Notes under the pieces: generated by a model
What the model was told of the DNA's origin: nothing
The model's input: the letters and a program-made list of their open reading frames with translations, nothing else
Databases searched by the model: none
Position numbers and translations under genes: made by a program
In this document: in pieces, positions 7,402-15,951 of the stretch
Layout: every line of letters starts with the position of its first letter
How positions within the stretch are numbered: position 1 is the first letter of the stretch
Assembly (NCBI GenBank): GCA_964631175.1
Contig: CAZVWH010000014.1
Span: 1-40,549, forward strand
Length of the DNA: 40,549 nt
Reading direction: 5' to 3'
From: CAZVWH01 sp964631175
GTDB lineage: Bacteria; Planctomycetota; Phycisphaerae; Sedimentisphaerales; Anaerobacaceae

Positions 7402-8268
7402 ATGAAGAGAATATCAACCACTGCTGCTTTGTTGTTAACAACGATTGCCATCGTATGGTCAAGTACCGTTTGTTTACATTCTCAGGCATCCGGAAAGGAA
7501 CAAATTATGAACCAGGATACCGAAGCAATTTCGACACTCGATATTAACGACCTTACCATTAAAGTAATTTTCGATAATAACCCATACATGGAGGGATTGG
7601 GAACTGCCTGGGGATTTTCAGCACTTATAACCGGCACCGAAAAAACAATTCTCTTCGATACAGGTGGAGACGGCTCGCTACTGCTCAGCAATATGAAAAA
7701 ATTAGCGATAGAGCCTAACGATATAGATGTAGTGGTTCTCTCTCACATTCATGGCGACCATACAGGCGGATTGAATAGTTTCCTTGAAAAAAATCCGAGC
7801 GTTTCTGTCTATTTACCGGAATCATTCCCCAAAAGATTTAAAGAAAACGTACAAAAACACGGGGCGCAAGTAGTTGATGTTAACCAGCCTTTGGATATTT
7901 GTGAAAATGTCTATTCTACCGGCCAGCTCGGAATATTGATAAAAGAGCAGGCGTTAATTATCCGAACAAAAGCGGGCTTAGTAGTGATAACCGGTTGTGC
8001 GCATCCGGGTATTGTAAAGATTGTAAATACAGCAAAAGAGCTAATAAAAGATGATATACTCATGGTAATGGGCGGCTTCCATCTGGAATGGGCAACCAGA
8101 GGTAAAATCGAGAAAATCATCTCAGCATTCAAGCAATACGGTGTGCGATATGTCGCCCCGTGTCACTGCAGCGGTGAAAAGGCTCGAAGCTTATTCGAAA
8201 AGCACTTCGGTAAAAACTATATCAACATCGGCGCAGGAAAAACAATAATCTTAGCCGATTTACAATAA
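7402..8268 (+). CDS. MBL-fold metallohydrolase (COG1237-like), probably exported
   Basis: 288 residues. The metallo-beta-lactamase motif HIHGDH is at 115-120, preceded by LFDTGGDG. Later metal/fold motifs ITGCAHPG and GGFHLEWAT follow, which are typical of the family annotated as 7,8-dihydropterin-6-yl-methyl-(ribofuranosyl)aminobenzene-phosphate synthase-like hydrolases (COG1237). The substrate is unknown. Residues 1-30 look like a Sec signal peptide. However, a second ATG at 7507 has a much better ribosome-binding site (AAGGAAC) and would give a cytosolic form of 253 residues, so both starts are possible. A palindromic repeat follows the stop and may act as a terminator between this gene and the convergent one. 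Confidence 0.82.
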   Translation: MKRISTTAALLLTTIAIVWSSTVCLHSQASGKEQIMNQDTEAISTLDINDLTIKVIFDNNPYMEGLGTAWGFSALITGTEKTILFDTGGDGSLLLSNMKKLAIEPNDIDVVVLSHIHGDHTGGLNSFLEKNPSVSVYLPESFPKRFKENVQKHGAQVVDVNQPLDICENVYSTGQLGILIKEQALIIRTKAGLVVITGCAHPGIVKIVNTAKELIKDDILMVMGGFHLEWATRGKIEKIISAFKQYGVRYVAPCHCSGEKARSLFEKHFGKNYINIGAGKTIILADLQ

Positions 8269-8300
8269 CGATTGTTCTTTCTCGCATGTCGTTAGTGCTT

Positions 8301-8372
8301 GTCATTCCGAGCGAAGCACAGCGGAGCCGAGGAATCTATTTTAACAGACCCCTCGACTTCGCTCGGGGTGAC
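8301..8372. repeat. Palindromic repeat element between convergent genes
   Basis: GTCATTCCGAGCG at the left and CGCTCGGGGTGAC at the right form the arms of a 72-bp inverted repeat with an internal GAGGAATCT/AGACCCCTC region. Similar in design to the GTCATTTCGA elements at 16900 and 40514. A small open frame at 8292-8474 is only the translation of this repeat. Confidence 0.6.
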
Positions 8373-8436
8373 GTTTCTCCATATAGCATCAGTCCAACAT
8401 TTGAAGTGTATTGGAACTCTTTTTACACTTGATATT

Positions 8437-10620
8437 TTACCTCCCTGGTCCTGAGGATTCCTTGAATTTAACATCGGGCATTTCTCTGCCGAGCCGTTTG
8501 TAAGTTTCTTCGAGCTTTTGTAAAAATGCTTCCGGTTTCATTGCCTCAACATGAGTGTCTATAAACAGAACGTTAATCACATCGCTACAAAACTCAGGAT
8601 TTTCATAAACGACAACATTGTCCGGATACATTTTTACAGTCTGCCCAGAAATGTAAATGTAGCTGGGGCCATCAAAACCCTTCGGCTTAAGCGGCGATTC
8701 AAGAGTCTTAAGCGACAAGGCCTCTTTCTCAACAAGCTCCTGCAGATTTGGCGGGAATTTGTCCTCATAGTCGTTTGCGTATATCAAGCAGGTCTTTCCT
8801 ATACCTCGCAGATTTGCAGCGGAGAAGGTCTGCCTTGCCTGGGTCCTCTGCTGTTGCATCCCCTGAAATATCCCCATCACTTCCATCAAATGCTCCTTCG
8901 GAAAGGCAATCTCAACGGCCATCTTGCCATCGCCGGCCTTACCGGCAAATGCAATATTGTTTTTGGTAGGAATATCCGTCTGTGGCATTGGTATAGGCAT
9001 AAAAGCCGAAATTATTCCGAAGTACCGCAGAAAGTTATATGTCCCCACGAAATCAGCCTTATTTGCTCCTGGAATAAGCGCTAGAGCCGACTTCATCTCA
9101 CCGGCCAATTGCTTGGGGCCGCCGGCTTTCACCTCATCAATCAGCTCATGCATAGCTTTATCCACATTTCCGCCCATAACAGCAGCGAGCAATCCATTAA
9201 CCATGGCCCATCGGTACTCGAATCCCTCACCGTAAATAGCATTTATGATCTGTCCCTGTGGCGAATTAGGCTCGGTAGATTTCATCACGAACTTCGCCGA
9301 ATCTATTGAATGGCCTTTGTAATTATCAACGCCATGCTTGAGCGTAAAGCTGATTTCCATACCAAAGTTCTTATAAAAATCAGCGATGCCTCCTGTGTTA
9401 AACAGCTCAATACCCTGTTCAATTAGCTTATCGTATTTATCTTTATCTTTGATCCCAATAACGTATTTCACGGCAAAAGGAGGTTTATTATTTGGGTCAA
9501 CGGAAAATGACATTGCGTCATTACCGCTGAAGACATCTGCACAATCGGAAGCAAAACTTTTTATTTTAGCGGCCTCCACTTCATTCATATCTTTAGCCAT
9601 CATTGTTGCAAAAAAGTCCATCGCTTTGGCGTTAAGTTCACCGGTTACTCCGCCGGAAACATTCATCACCGCCCCATCTTCCAGATAATTCAAGAATTTA
9701 TTTTGTTTTGCAGGAGTATCCGCGGTGAACATATCAGCCATTTCTGTGCCTGGTAGTGCCGAGATGGTGCTGGTTATATTGAAAACACTGGGTTTAGGTA
9801 CGACTGCCACACTCAAAGACTTCGTTTCTTTCATAAATAACTCAAGAACATCGGCATACATATCCATTATCTCTGCCGGATTTCCCATTGGCCCCTGCCC
9901 ACCTGCCTTCATGCTTTCCATCATCTTTTTCATCTCTTCAATCTTACCAAGCAGCATAGGTCCGAAGGCCTTAGAGGCTAACTGGACATTTCCATAGGCC
10001 CAGACAGGCTCAGTGGTAGCTTGTTTGATTTCGTCAGCATCGAGAATATCAGCCAATCCCTTCGCTTCGGCGGCAGAGAGCGATTTTGCTTCCGTAACTA
10101 TTTTGTTATAACTCTTCGGCGATTTGACTAAAGCGAAATCACCAATCTGTACAATCAGTCCACCTATATCACCGGTGATTTTGGAAACGCCGTTCGCGTC
10201 CGGCTGAGCTATATTGGGATTTTCGCCAACCAGCTTCTGATAATTAGTAACCGGAACAAGTACCGAAATGAAGTCCTCTCCCACCGGTTGACCGGCCGCT
10301 AATGTTGCGAATATGGTGAAACTGCCGTTCATATTTACGCCATTTAGTTCCGGACTGCCCAATATCGTCGCGAGCTGCATGCGTACCATCGCCGCAGTTG
10401 CAAGCGGCACAGGCGAGGCACCAGCTAAAAACTGATCTATCTGACCGAGCGTATAATCGAGATTGTTGACTCGAACGCAGAACATACTTTCCGCCGGTAT
10501 CAATGAAAGCAGCTTATCGCCTTTGGGCTTTGTCTCAATTCCCGCCGCAGCCGCAGCAAAGTTAAAGAAAATCAGCGAGGAAATAATTATTGCGGTTCTT
10601 ACACATCTTGACTTAAACAT
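8437..10620 (-). CDS. Large exported protein with pseudopilin-like C-terminal domain
   Basis: 727 residues from ATG 10620. This start is chosen over the longer frame because AAGGAG lies 10 bases upstream and a signal peptide begins there (MFKSRCVRTAIIISSLIFF...AAAAAG). The bulk (about 40-590) has repeated alpha/beta stretches with no motif I can assign; it resembles planctomycete exported proteins of DUF3352-like type. The last 115 residues (FSAANLRGIGKTCLIYANDYEDKFPPNL ... VINVLFIDTHVEAM) match the C-terminal part of planctomycete H-x9-DG/DUF1559-type pseudopilins, but with no hydrophobic prepilin helix. It may therefore interact with, or derive from, the pilus/secretion system encoded just downstream. 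Function unknown. Confidence 0.7.
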   Translation of the reverse strand: MFKSRCVRTAIIISSLIFFNFAAAAAGIETKPKGDKLLSLIPAESMFCVRVNNLDYTLGQIDQFLAGASPVPLATAAMVRMQLATILGSPELNGVNMNGSFTIFATLAAGQPVGEDFISVLVPVTNYQKLVGENPNIAQPDANGVSKITGDIGGLIVQIGDFALVKSPKSYNKIVTEAKSLSAAEAKGLADILDADEIKQATTEPVWAYGNVQLASKAFGPMLLGKIEEMKKMMESMKAGGQGPMGNPAEIMDMYADVLELFMKETKSLSVAVVPKPSVFNITSTISALPGTEMADMFTADTPAKQNKFLNYLEDGAVMNVSGGVTGELNAKAMDFFATMMAKDMNEVEAAKIKSFASDCADVFSGNDAMSFSVDPNNKPPFAVKYVIGIKDKDKYDKLIEQGIELFNTGGIADFYKNFGMEISFTLKHGVDNYKGHSIDSAKFVMKSTEPNSPQGQIINAIYGEGFEYRWAMVNGLLAAVMGGNVDKAMHELIDEVKAGGPKQLAGEMKSALALIPGANKADFVGTYNFLRYFGIISAFMPIPMPQTDIPTKNNIAFAGKAGDGKMAVEIAFPKEHLMEVMGIFQGMQQQRTQARQTFSAANLRGIGKTCLIYANDYEDKFPPNLQELVEKEALSLKTLESPLKPKGFDGPSYIYISGQTVKMYPDNVVVYENPEFCSDVINVLFIDTHVEAMKPEAFLQKLEETYKRLGREMPDVKFKESSGPGR

Positions 10621-10635
10621 TTTTCGTTTCTCCTT

Positions 10636-10683
10636 AAACCCCCCAATAAACCTGTCCCGAGCAAGGCCGAGGGATTTGGGGGC
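10636..10683. repeat. Inverted repeat in the leader of the large exported protein
   Basis: CCCCCCAATA...ATTTGGGGGC encloses the dispersed string CCTGTCCCGAGC, which also occurs (reverse complement) inside the dehydrogenase gene near 2226. It would form a hairpin just upstream of the ribosome-binding site on the minus strand. Confidence 0.5.
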
Positions 10684-10724
10684 TAAATATAAAAAATAAT
10701 CCTGCAATTTATCACGGGATTTTT

Positions 10725-11288
10725 TCATCGCCTTTTGTATTTGCCGATTAACCGGCCCTCGGCAAGTATATGTCCTTCCATAGCCTTGAGCAGATCGCGT
10801 TTTCCTGCATCGGCTTGAAGGTCAAGCTCTGTATCGAGCGCATAAATCTTAAAGAAGTATCGGTGCGTACCACTCGGCGGACACGGCCCGCCATAGCCAA
10901 TCCTGCCGAAGTCACTGGTTCCATGCTTAGCTCCGTTGGGCAAAGTCTTGTCAGGCGGAATGTTCTCTTTCAGCTCCCTCGTATCGGGGGGAAGATTAAA
11001 TAAAACCCAGTGTACCCACGTACCCACCGGTGCATCCGGGTCATCGGAAATAAGCGCGATGCTCTTTGTGTCTTCGGGAACAGCATCCCATTTTAATGGC
11101 GGTGAGATATCCTCACCATCGCAAGTGTACTTGGCTGGAATCAAACCTTCATTCTCAAAAGCCGGACTGGTAATTTTAATATCCATATCTTTACCTCCTT
11201 TAGCTCTGAGGCCCACTTGCTCACTTTCATCGCAAGAGCTCAATAACAACATTAGTGCCACTGCTAAACCAACCACATTTCTTAGCAT
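10725..11288 (-). CDS. PEBP/YbhB-family lipoprotein
   Basis: 187 residues from ATG 11288, which has GAGGGAG nine bases upstream; the frame also opens at GTG 11306. The N terminus is a lipoprotein signal ending in LLLSSC. The rest is a bacterial phosphatidylethanolamine-binding-protein-like domain of the YbhB/YbcL type, with ligand-pocket motifs SDDPDAPVGTWVHWVLFNLP and GPCPPSGTHRYFFKIYAL. The molecular role of these proteins in bacteria is not settled; the eukaryotic relatives bind phospholipids and inhibit Raf kinase. It lies just upstream of the large exported protein gene on the same strand (105 bases), so the two may share a transcript. Confidence 0.9.
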   Translation of the reverse strand: MLRNVVGLAVALMLLLSSCDESEQVGLRAKGGKDMDIKITSPAFENEGLIPAKYTCDGEDISPPLKWDAVPEDTKSIALISDDPDAPVGTWVHWVLFNLPPDTRELKENIPPDKTLPNGAKHGTSDFGRIGYGGPCPPSGTHRYFFKIYALDTELDLQADAGKRDLLKAMEGHILAEGRLIGKYKRR

Positions 11289-11811
11289 GGCATTTTTCTC
11301 CCTCACTATCTTAAAGTATGGAGAGCTAATTTGCCGGACATACTTCAGGCCTCCATAATGGATAATCTGTGCGATGCTACATTTTACTCCCTCAGCAGCT
11401 CTTTCGAGCTATTATAGCTTGCCCGGCTCAACTATCGTTGGCTGAAACTATCTGCCATAATACCAACCTCAGAAACTTATGTCCAACTCGTCCTGTAAAG
11501 AATTTTTGTAACTGTTCACGGCCTTATCGGTCGAGAGCATGAGGGGCTATGTTGAATTTTGGCCATTTTATGTCATTGCGGGCGAGGCAGTCCGTAAGGA
11601 CTCCATAGGAGGGCCGAGCGCGGCAATCTCTCTATTGCGAAAATTTGAGATTGCTTCAGCCTAAAGGCCTCGCAATGACGCAAAACGCTGGTTTACTCCG
11701 GTGAACGGTTACGAATTTTTAAGCACCGTTGCAGAAATCGGCTTGTATTTTCTTGCGATTTAGCGGGACTTTTGGAAGCAGCAGCCCTTTATAATATGAA
11801 AACAGACAAAG
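11289..11811. other. Non-coding 523-bp stretch carrying a MITE-like element
   Basis: No plausible gene. The right-hand part is the repeat element 11508-11712; the left part probably holds the promoter of the PEBP gene, but I could not define it. Confidence 0.5.
11508..11712. mobile_element. MITE-like element, copy 2 (205 bp)
   Basis: Ends GTAACTGTTCAC (11508-11519) and GTGAACGGTTAC (11701-11712) are inverted with one mismatch and match those of the copy at 3076-3214. The nested palindrome runs from GTCATTGCG (11572) to CGCAATGAC (11679) and includes GAGATTGCTTC. The inside differs from copy 1 in length, as expected for independently diversified non-autonomous elements. Confidence 0.65.
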
Positions 11812-14343
11812 CTATCTTGGGTCGGGAACCGGCTGCAATGCAACGACCCTTACCTTGTCGGTGCTCGAATTGACATTACTTCTGTCAAGTATAGCTAAGA
11901 CTCTTTTTTGCGGGCCGTCGAAGCCGATACGAACGAGTATATAGGCGGTAGAGACATCGCTTCGTACGGTAACAAGGTTGCTGATACGCGAGAAAATAAC
12001 GTTCCTCTCCTCAAAGTCCTGCCCTGCACCGTCTCCTGGCGACAGGTCGGGAAAAGCAGTTAAATCAGCCGGTTCGGCTGCATAGTAATCCATCCGGTCA
12101 ACCAGCATCAATTCGCCAATATTCCGGAAACTCCCTAAAGTCATGTCTCGATATGCAATAATTGCCTGAGCGATATCTGACCTCATCCAAGGTAGTTGTG
12201 CCATCACAAACCAGGGAGCGGTATTAACGTTTATTCGCCCTTTGATTCTCGTCTCATTCGCTCCCAAGCCTAACACCGCTGGATCGATGACTGTCAAATA
12301 TTGGAAAATGTCCGTAAAGGCTGTGTTCTTCAAATCAAGACGAATGAGCTCTTCGGGCGGCTCTGCAGCAAGTCTTACGCCGATCATATCGTTTGGATCG
12401 ATGCTCGGACCGATAGTAAGAGCCCTGGTGATGTCACCAACTGTGGTGAAAGGCCCCATAGATTTTTCAAGATTATAGTTCTTTCTGCTTGCTGTTATCC
12501 TGTTAGGCACGCTCAGTGTATTACTGCCCGGCTGCAAAGTTTGATATATTACATTCCAGTTGATGTCTGACCTGCAGTAAAAATTGGACTCGCCCCTAGC
12601 GCTATCCCAGGCAAACCAGGCATCCTCGGTTTTCTGCTGGTCAAGATAAAGGTTGGCAGCCGCTACGTTCCTTAACAGATAAATATCATATCTCTCACTT
12701 AATGCGTATGTCGGCGGATCGCTTTCGGGTACAGGAATATATTTTGCGAGCACTAAATCATCGTCTTCTTTACCAAGGCCCATTGACATTAAATCCGAAA
12801 CGCCAAACGCAAAAGAAGCTGTAGAGCTGTTGGTTATTACAAATCGGCTGTTGGCTGCTATCGCCCGGCCTACAAGGCTTATTGTGCCAACGACGACGTT
12901 ATCCAGTCGAAGCTCCAAGCTGAAATCTCCCAGCGGAATATCTACATCAAACGGATTATAAAGCTCAACCGCGAAATAGTTGTTTGCCGAATTTTCGGGA
13001 TTGGTATCGCTGATATTACATGCGATATCGCTTATAAATGGCTGTGCCTCGAATCCATAATATGTTTTGTCTCCAACGGACAGTGTAGTCACAGCGACGT
13101 CACTATCCCGATAGTCAACCATATTAACCGCCAGTTGGGCTGATAAACCGCTGACGTCCGACCAATTAGGATCGATGCTTGCTGTTAACACACTATACAA
13201 CTGCTGGGCCGAAGCTTCAGCGGCGTTCACATTAAGCATTTTGTCACCATCCGGATTGATAATTCGGTCCATATTGTAAGTAGTGGCAAGGTGCCGATAT
13301 GCATAATTAGGGTCGATGCTGCCATCGTCGTAGGCCCTTTTAAACCATGTGTCTAATTGCTTACTTCCGGAAGTTATAGGCGTAGATAAAGTAGCTCTCC
13401 TGAACTCGGCCCCCCAGTCTTCTATTCGCGTATCAATGCCGGCGTTGTTTAGCAAGAATCTATAACGCAGCTCAAGCTCATCAGAGATATCAAACGGTGT
13501 ATAGAGTCCGTTTGGTTCACCATAACGCCAAATAACATTTCGCTCATATTCATCTAAATCCAGATAGTCAACATCTGTCCCGTTATTTGCTCTTGTTTTG
13601 AGTAGATTCATTTCATCGGTTGAGGTATGAGGATAGCTTGGCCGACCGGCTAAAGCCATAAGATTTATCTGCATTTGACTCGAACCGTCAACCATTTCAC
13701 GGCTACCGTTGGGATCGAATTTATAGGCTGTGTTGACGTTTAACATCCCACCGTTGTCGATAATTCTGATGGCAGCGTAAATTGGCTTGCCTTTGCTGGA
13801 TGTTATATCGTCAACCTCGATCCATTTTGAATCTGCCACTCCATCTCCATCCGCGTCGGCAAGTTGTTCCAGTAAAGCCCCGTTAGGGTCCAGAGCTATT
13901 ATTTTGTAGTTTGGTACAACAGCCTTGAAAAGGGCGGTATCGCTGTTGGTAATTGGTATATTTTCTTCGGACCAATCCTCATGTCCGATGTATCCTGTAA
14001 CATCGCTTATCTGCTGCCAGCAATAATCATCGCCCGATTTATAAGGCTCAAGACTTGCCAGCCATTTGTCCCGTGGACCCGGATAGTCATAATATTCGGC
14101 TTCCTCCGACACTCCGGGGACATCTAAAATCAGCTCCTCCGAAATTTTGGCAATGATTGTATCAACCGCGAAGTTCAGCTCTTTATTTTCCGAAATGGCT
14201 GACGTGGCTATCTTATCGACCCGCGACATCATAAAAAACATCACGCCAACGATAGCCAATAAGCTGGTCAAGACCACAGTCAATATAAGAGCTGAGCCTA
14301 CAGGTAATCGGCTTACTGGAGGTTTTTTACTTGCTGTTTTCAT
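11812..14343 (-). CDS. GspK-like minor pseudopilin, very large (843 aa)
   Basis: Last gene of the pilus/secretion cluster. The N terminus has a hydrophobic pseudopilin-type helix (SALILTVVLTSLLAIVGVMFFMM). The C-terminal part contains a GspK-type helix-hairpin-helix element (KGRINVNTAPWFVMAQLPWMRSDIAQAIIAYRD, about 700-735) followed by FRNIGELMLV. GspK is the minor pseudopilin that caps the pseudopilus tip together with GspI and GspJ; E. coli GspK is about 330 residues, so this protein carries a large extra middle region. It begins 10 bases after the stop of the GspJ-like gene, consistent with one operon. Confidence 0.78.
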   Translation of the reverse strand: MKTASKKPPVSRLPVGSALILTVVLTSLLAIVGVMFFMMSRVDKIATSAISENKELNFAVDTIIAKISEELILDVPGVSEEAEYYDYPGPRDKWLASLEPYKSGDDYCWQQISDVTGYIGHEDWSEENIPITNSDTALFKAVVPNYKIIALDPNGALLEQLADADGDGVADSKWIEVDDITSSKGKPIYAAIRIIDNGGMLNVNTAYKFDPNGSREMVDGSSQMQINLMALAGRPSYPHTSTDEMNLLKTRANNGTDVDYLDLDEYERNVIWRYGEPNGLYTPFDISDELELRYRFLLNNAGIDTRIEDWGAEFRRATLSTPITSGSKQLDTWFKRAYDDGSIDPNYAYRHLATTYNMDRIINPDGDKMLNVNAAEASAQQLYSVLTASIDPNWSDVSGLSAQLAVNMVDYRDSDVAVTTLSVGDKTYYGFEAQPFISDIACNISDTNPENSANNYFAVELYNPFDVDIPLGDFSLELRLDNVVVGTISLVGRAIAANSRFVITNSSTASFAFGVSDLMSMGLGKEDDDLVLAKYIPVPESDPPTYALSERYDIYLLRNVAAANLYLDQQKTEDAWFAWDSARGESNFYCRSDINWNVIYQTLQPGSNTLSVPNRITASRKNYNLEKSMGPFTTVGDITRALTIGPSIDPNDMIGVRLAAEPPEELIRLDLKNTAFTDIFQYLTVIDPAVLGLGANETRIKGRINVNTAPWFVMAQLPWMRSDIAQAIIAYRDMTLGSFRNIGELMLVDRMDYYAAEPADLTAFPDLSPGDGAGQDFEERNVIFSRISNLVTVRSDVSTAYILVRIGFDGPQKRVLAILDRSNVNSSTDKVRVVALQPVPDPR

Positions 14344-14353
14344 TCGTCTTGAA

Positions 14354-15172
14354 TCAGCCGCCTAAATAAACAATATGTGTAAAGGTTCTACCTTTTTTAA
14401 AAACAGCCTTTGAATCATATAGTGTAAAGGTGAACTTGAGAGCATTAGTGCTGATGTTTCCCGGCTCACCTTGATTTTCTCTGTTCCAGCTAATCTTTCC
14501 TGAAGAATCGCTTTCTGCAAATTGTATAGTGAAGTTATCTATACCTTTAGCCAGATACATAACGAATTGTTCCTTTAGATTATTGGGGTCAACAAAAGGT
14601 CTTCGCACCCAATCCTCTTTGTCGGTAAATGGAGGATCCGCCCTCCATTGCGACAAAGACTTTATATAGTATTCCCCGCAGGGGTCCGAACCTACCACAG
14701 GCGCATCGGCATCGGCAGATAATATTGTCTGTCTTCTCAGCAGTATTTTTTCTTCGGGTTTCGGCGGATTGCTGAAAGAATTGGGATCTGCCATGCCATA
14801 AAATACACAAGCTACATTACCTGTAATTGTTTTTCCCTCATATTGTCCGGTCGATTGAAAATCGCCGTTGGTAAAAAATGCGATGCAATCTGAGTTTACC
14901 TCCACAGTCTCGCCGCCAATCCGCCGAGGCGGATCGTTGTTAAAGCCGATGTATCCACCGCCGGATGCGATGCTTTTGAAATCTGAATTTAACTGGTCGG
15001 TAATAGCCCGCAACTTGTGCATAATATCGGCGTTTGCAATAGCAGCACGTTGAGAATCTATACTGACCCTGAAGATCACGCCGGCAAAGGATAAAACCAT
15101 AGACAGAATTCCAATAGCTACCACCAGCTCAATCAATGTGAAGGCTTTTCGGTTTTGTAGTTTGTTTTTCAT
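14354..15172 (-). CDS. GspJ-like minor pseudopilin
   Basis: 272 residues from ATG 15172 (the frame also opens at ATG 15190). The type IV prepilin signal is clear: a short basic leader NKLQNRKAFTLIELVVAIG with the +5 Glu, followed by a long hydrophobic helix. Size and place between GspI-like and GspK-like genes suggest GspJ. The coding sequence includes the 14-bp palindrome TCCGCCGAGGCGGA (14920-14933), translated as PPRRIGGE. The leader would be cut by a prepilin peptidase not encoded here. Confidence 0.75.
   Translation of the reverse strand: MKNKLQNRKAFTLIELVVAIGILSMVLSFAGVIFRVSIDSQRAAIANADIMHKLRAITDQLNSDFKSIASGGGYIGFNNDPPRRIGGETVEVNSDCIAFFTNGDFQSTGQYEGKTITGNVACVFYGMADPNSFSNPPKPEEKILLRRQTILSADADAPVVGSDPCGEYYIKSLSQWRADPPFTDKEDWVRRPFVDPNNLKEQFVMYLAKGIDNFTIQFAESDSSGKISWNRENQGEPGNISTNALKFTFTLYDSKAVFKKGRTFTHIVYLGG
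14920..14933. repeat. 14-bp palindrome TCCGCCGAGGCGGA inside a pseudopilin gene
   Basis: Identical 14-mers occur at 16576-16589 and 17195-17208, each inside a different pseudopilin gene. Variants with other centres are in murD at 32622 and 33264. Confidence 0.8.
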
Positions 15173-15202
15173 ATCTCGTAAAAGAAACAAACATCATTCT
15201 CT

Positions 15203-15229
15203 AATCCGTGTAAATCCGTGAAATCCGTG
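15203..15229. repeat. Triplicated AATCCGTG
   Basis: Three copies of AATCCGTG at a spacing of 9-10 bases between the GspI- and GspJ-like genes (15203, 15213, 15222). Confidence 0.65.
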
Positions 15230-15230
15230 G

Positions 15231-15944
15231 TTAAAATCTGATTACTTTCTGATAAATTGCTATATTAGGATATTTACCTCCACCGGCAGGTGGCGGAACT
15301 ACCCAAACCGAGCCGTCGGCGCTGCTTTGCCAGGGACGGTCGAGTCTAATCTCATTAGGCTGCTCAGGATCTCGCTCAATTACTCGATAAATCCGGCCGG
15401 TTTTGTCATCCACTATAGTATAGGCATCGTTAATCCATGTTATTTTGTCGGACTCCGCTATTGTAAGCCGGCTTTGACCTGTAATTCCGGAGATGCCAAC
15501 CATCATCGGAATGGGCCTTCCTACTCCGCCACGATACGAAGCTGAGCTGCCTATCTTTCTGCTGATGAAAACTGTTATCTGTACAAGCCGAGAATTTGAG
15601 TTCGAGCTGACTCGCCTACAAAGAGCAGACCAGTAATATTGCTTTTGTGAGGTATTGATATCAGCCGATGGATATGCAAGTTCATTGGGATCAATGGAGC
15701 TTAACTGTTCAAAGAGCTCTGATTGATCGACTGCCAAACTCGTTGGATCGATATCGTACAATCTTATTTTTGCAAAGGCCTCGTCAGCCGCTACCGCCGC
15801 AGTAGTTTGCTCGGTAGCAATTGTCGAAAAGTGAATGCTCGCTAAGAAAGTGCCGCCGATGAACAGCATACCGATACCGAGTGTGCCAACGGCCAACAGG
15901 ATTTCAATAAGAGAAAAACCGTTATATTGACACTTGTTTTTCAT
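15231..15944 (-). CDS. GspI-like minor pseudopilin
   Basis: 237 residues with a prepilin leader (MKNKCQYNGFSLIEILLAVG, cleavage after G9 and Glu at +5) and a hydrophobic helix continuing GTLGIGMLFIGGTFLASIHF. Genes coding for short-leader FSLIE-type proteins just upstream of GspJ and GspK normally encode GspI, which is why I prefer that assignment, but the C-terminal part is not diagnostic. The ATG at 15944 follows the stop of the preceding gene by seven bases, indicating translational coupling. Confidence 0.7.
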   Translation of the reverse strand: MKNKCQYNGFSLIEILLAVGTLGIGMLFIGGTFLASIHFSTIATEQTTAAVAADEAFAKIRLYDIDPTSLAVDQSELFEQLSSIDPNELAYPSADINTSQKQYYWSALCRRVSSNSNSRLVQITVFISRKIGSSASYRGGVGRPIPMMVGISGITGQSRLTIAESDKITWINDAYTIVDDKTGRIYRVIERDPEQPNEIRLDRPWQSSADGSVWVVPPPAGGGKYPNIAIYQKVIRF

Positions 15945-15951
15945 AAGTGTA

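Noticed and set aside
8292..8474. 60-codon minus-strand frame
   Set aside because: It is the translation of the palindromic repeat 8301-8372; no ribosome-binding site and no protein-like character.
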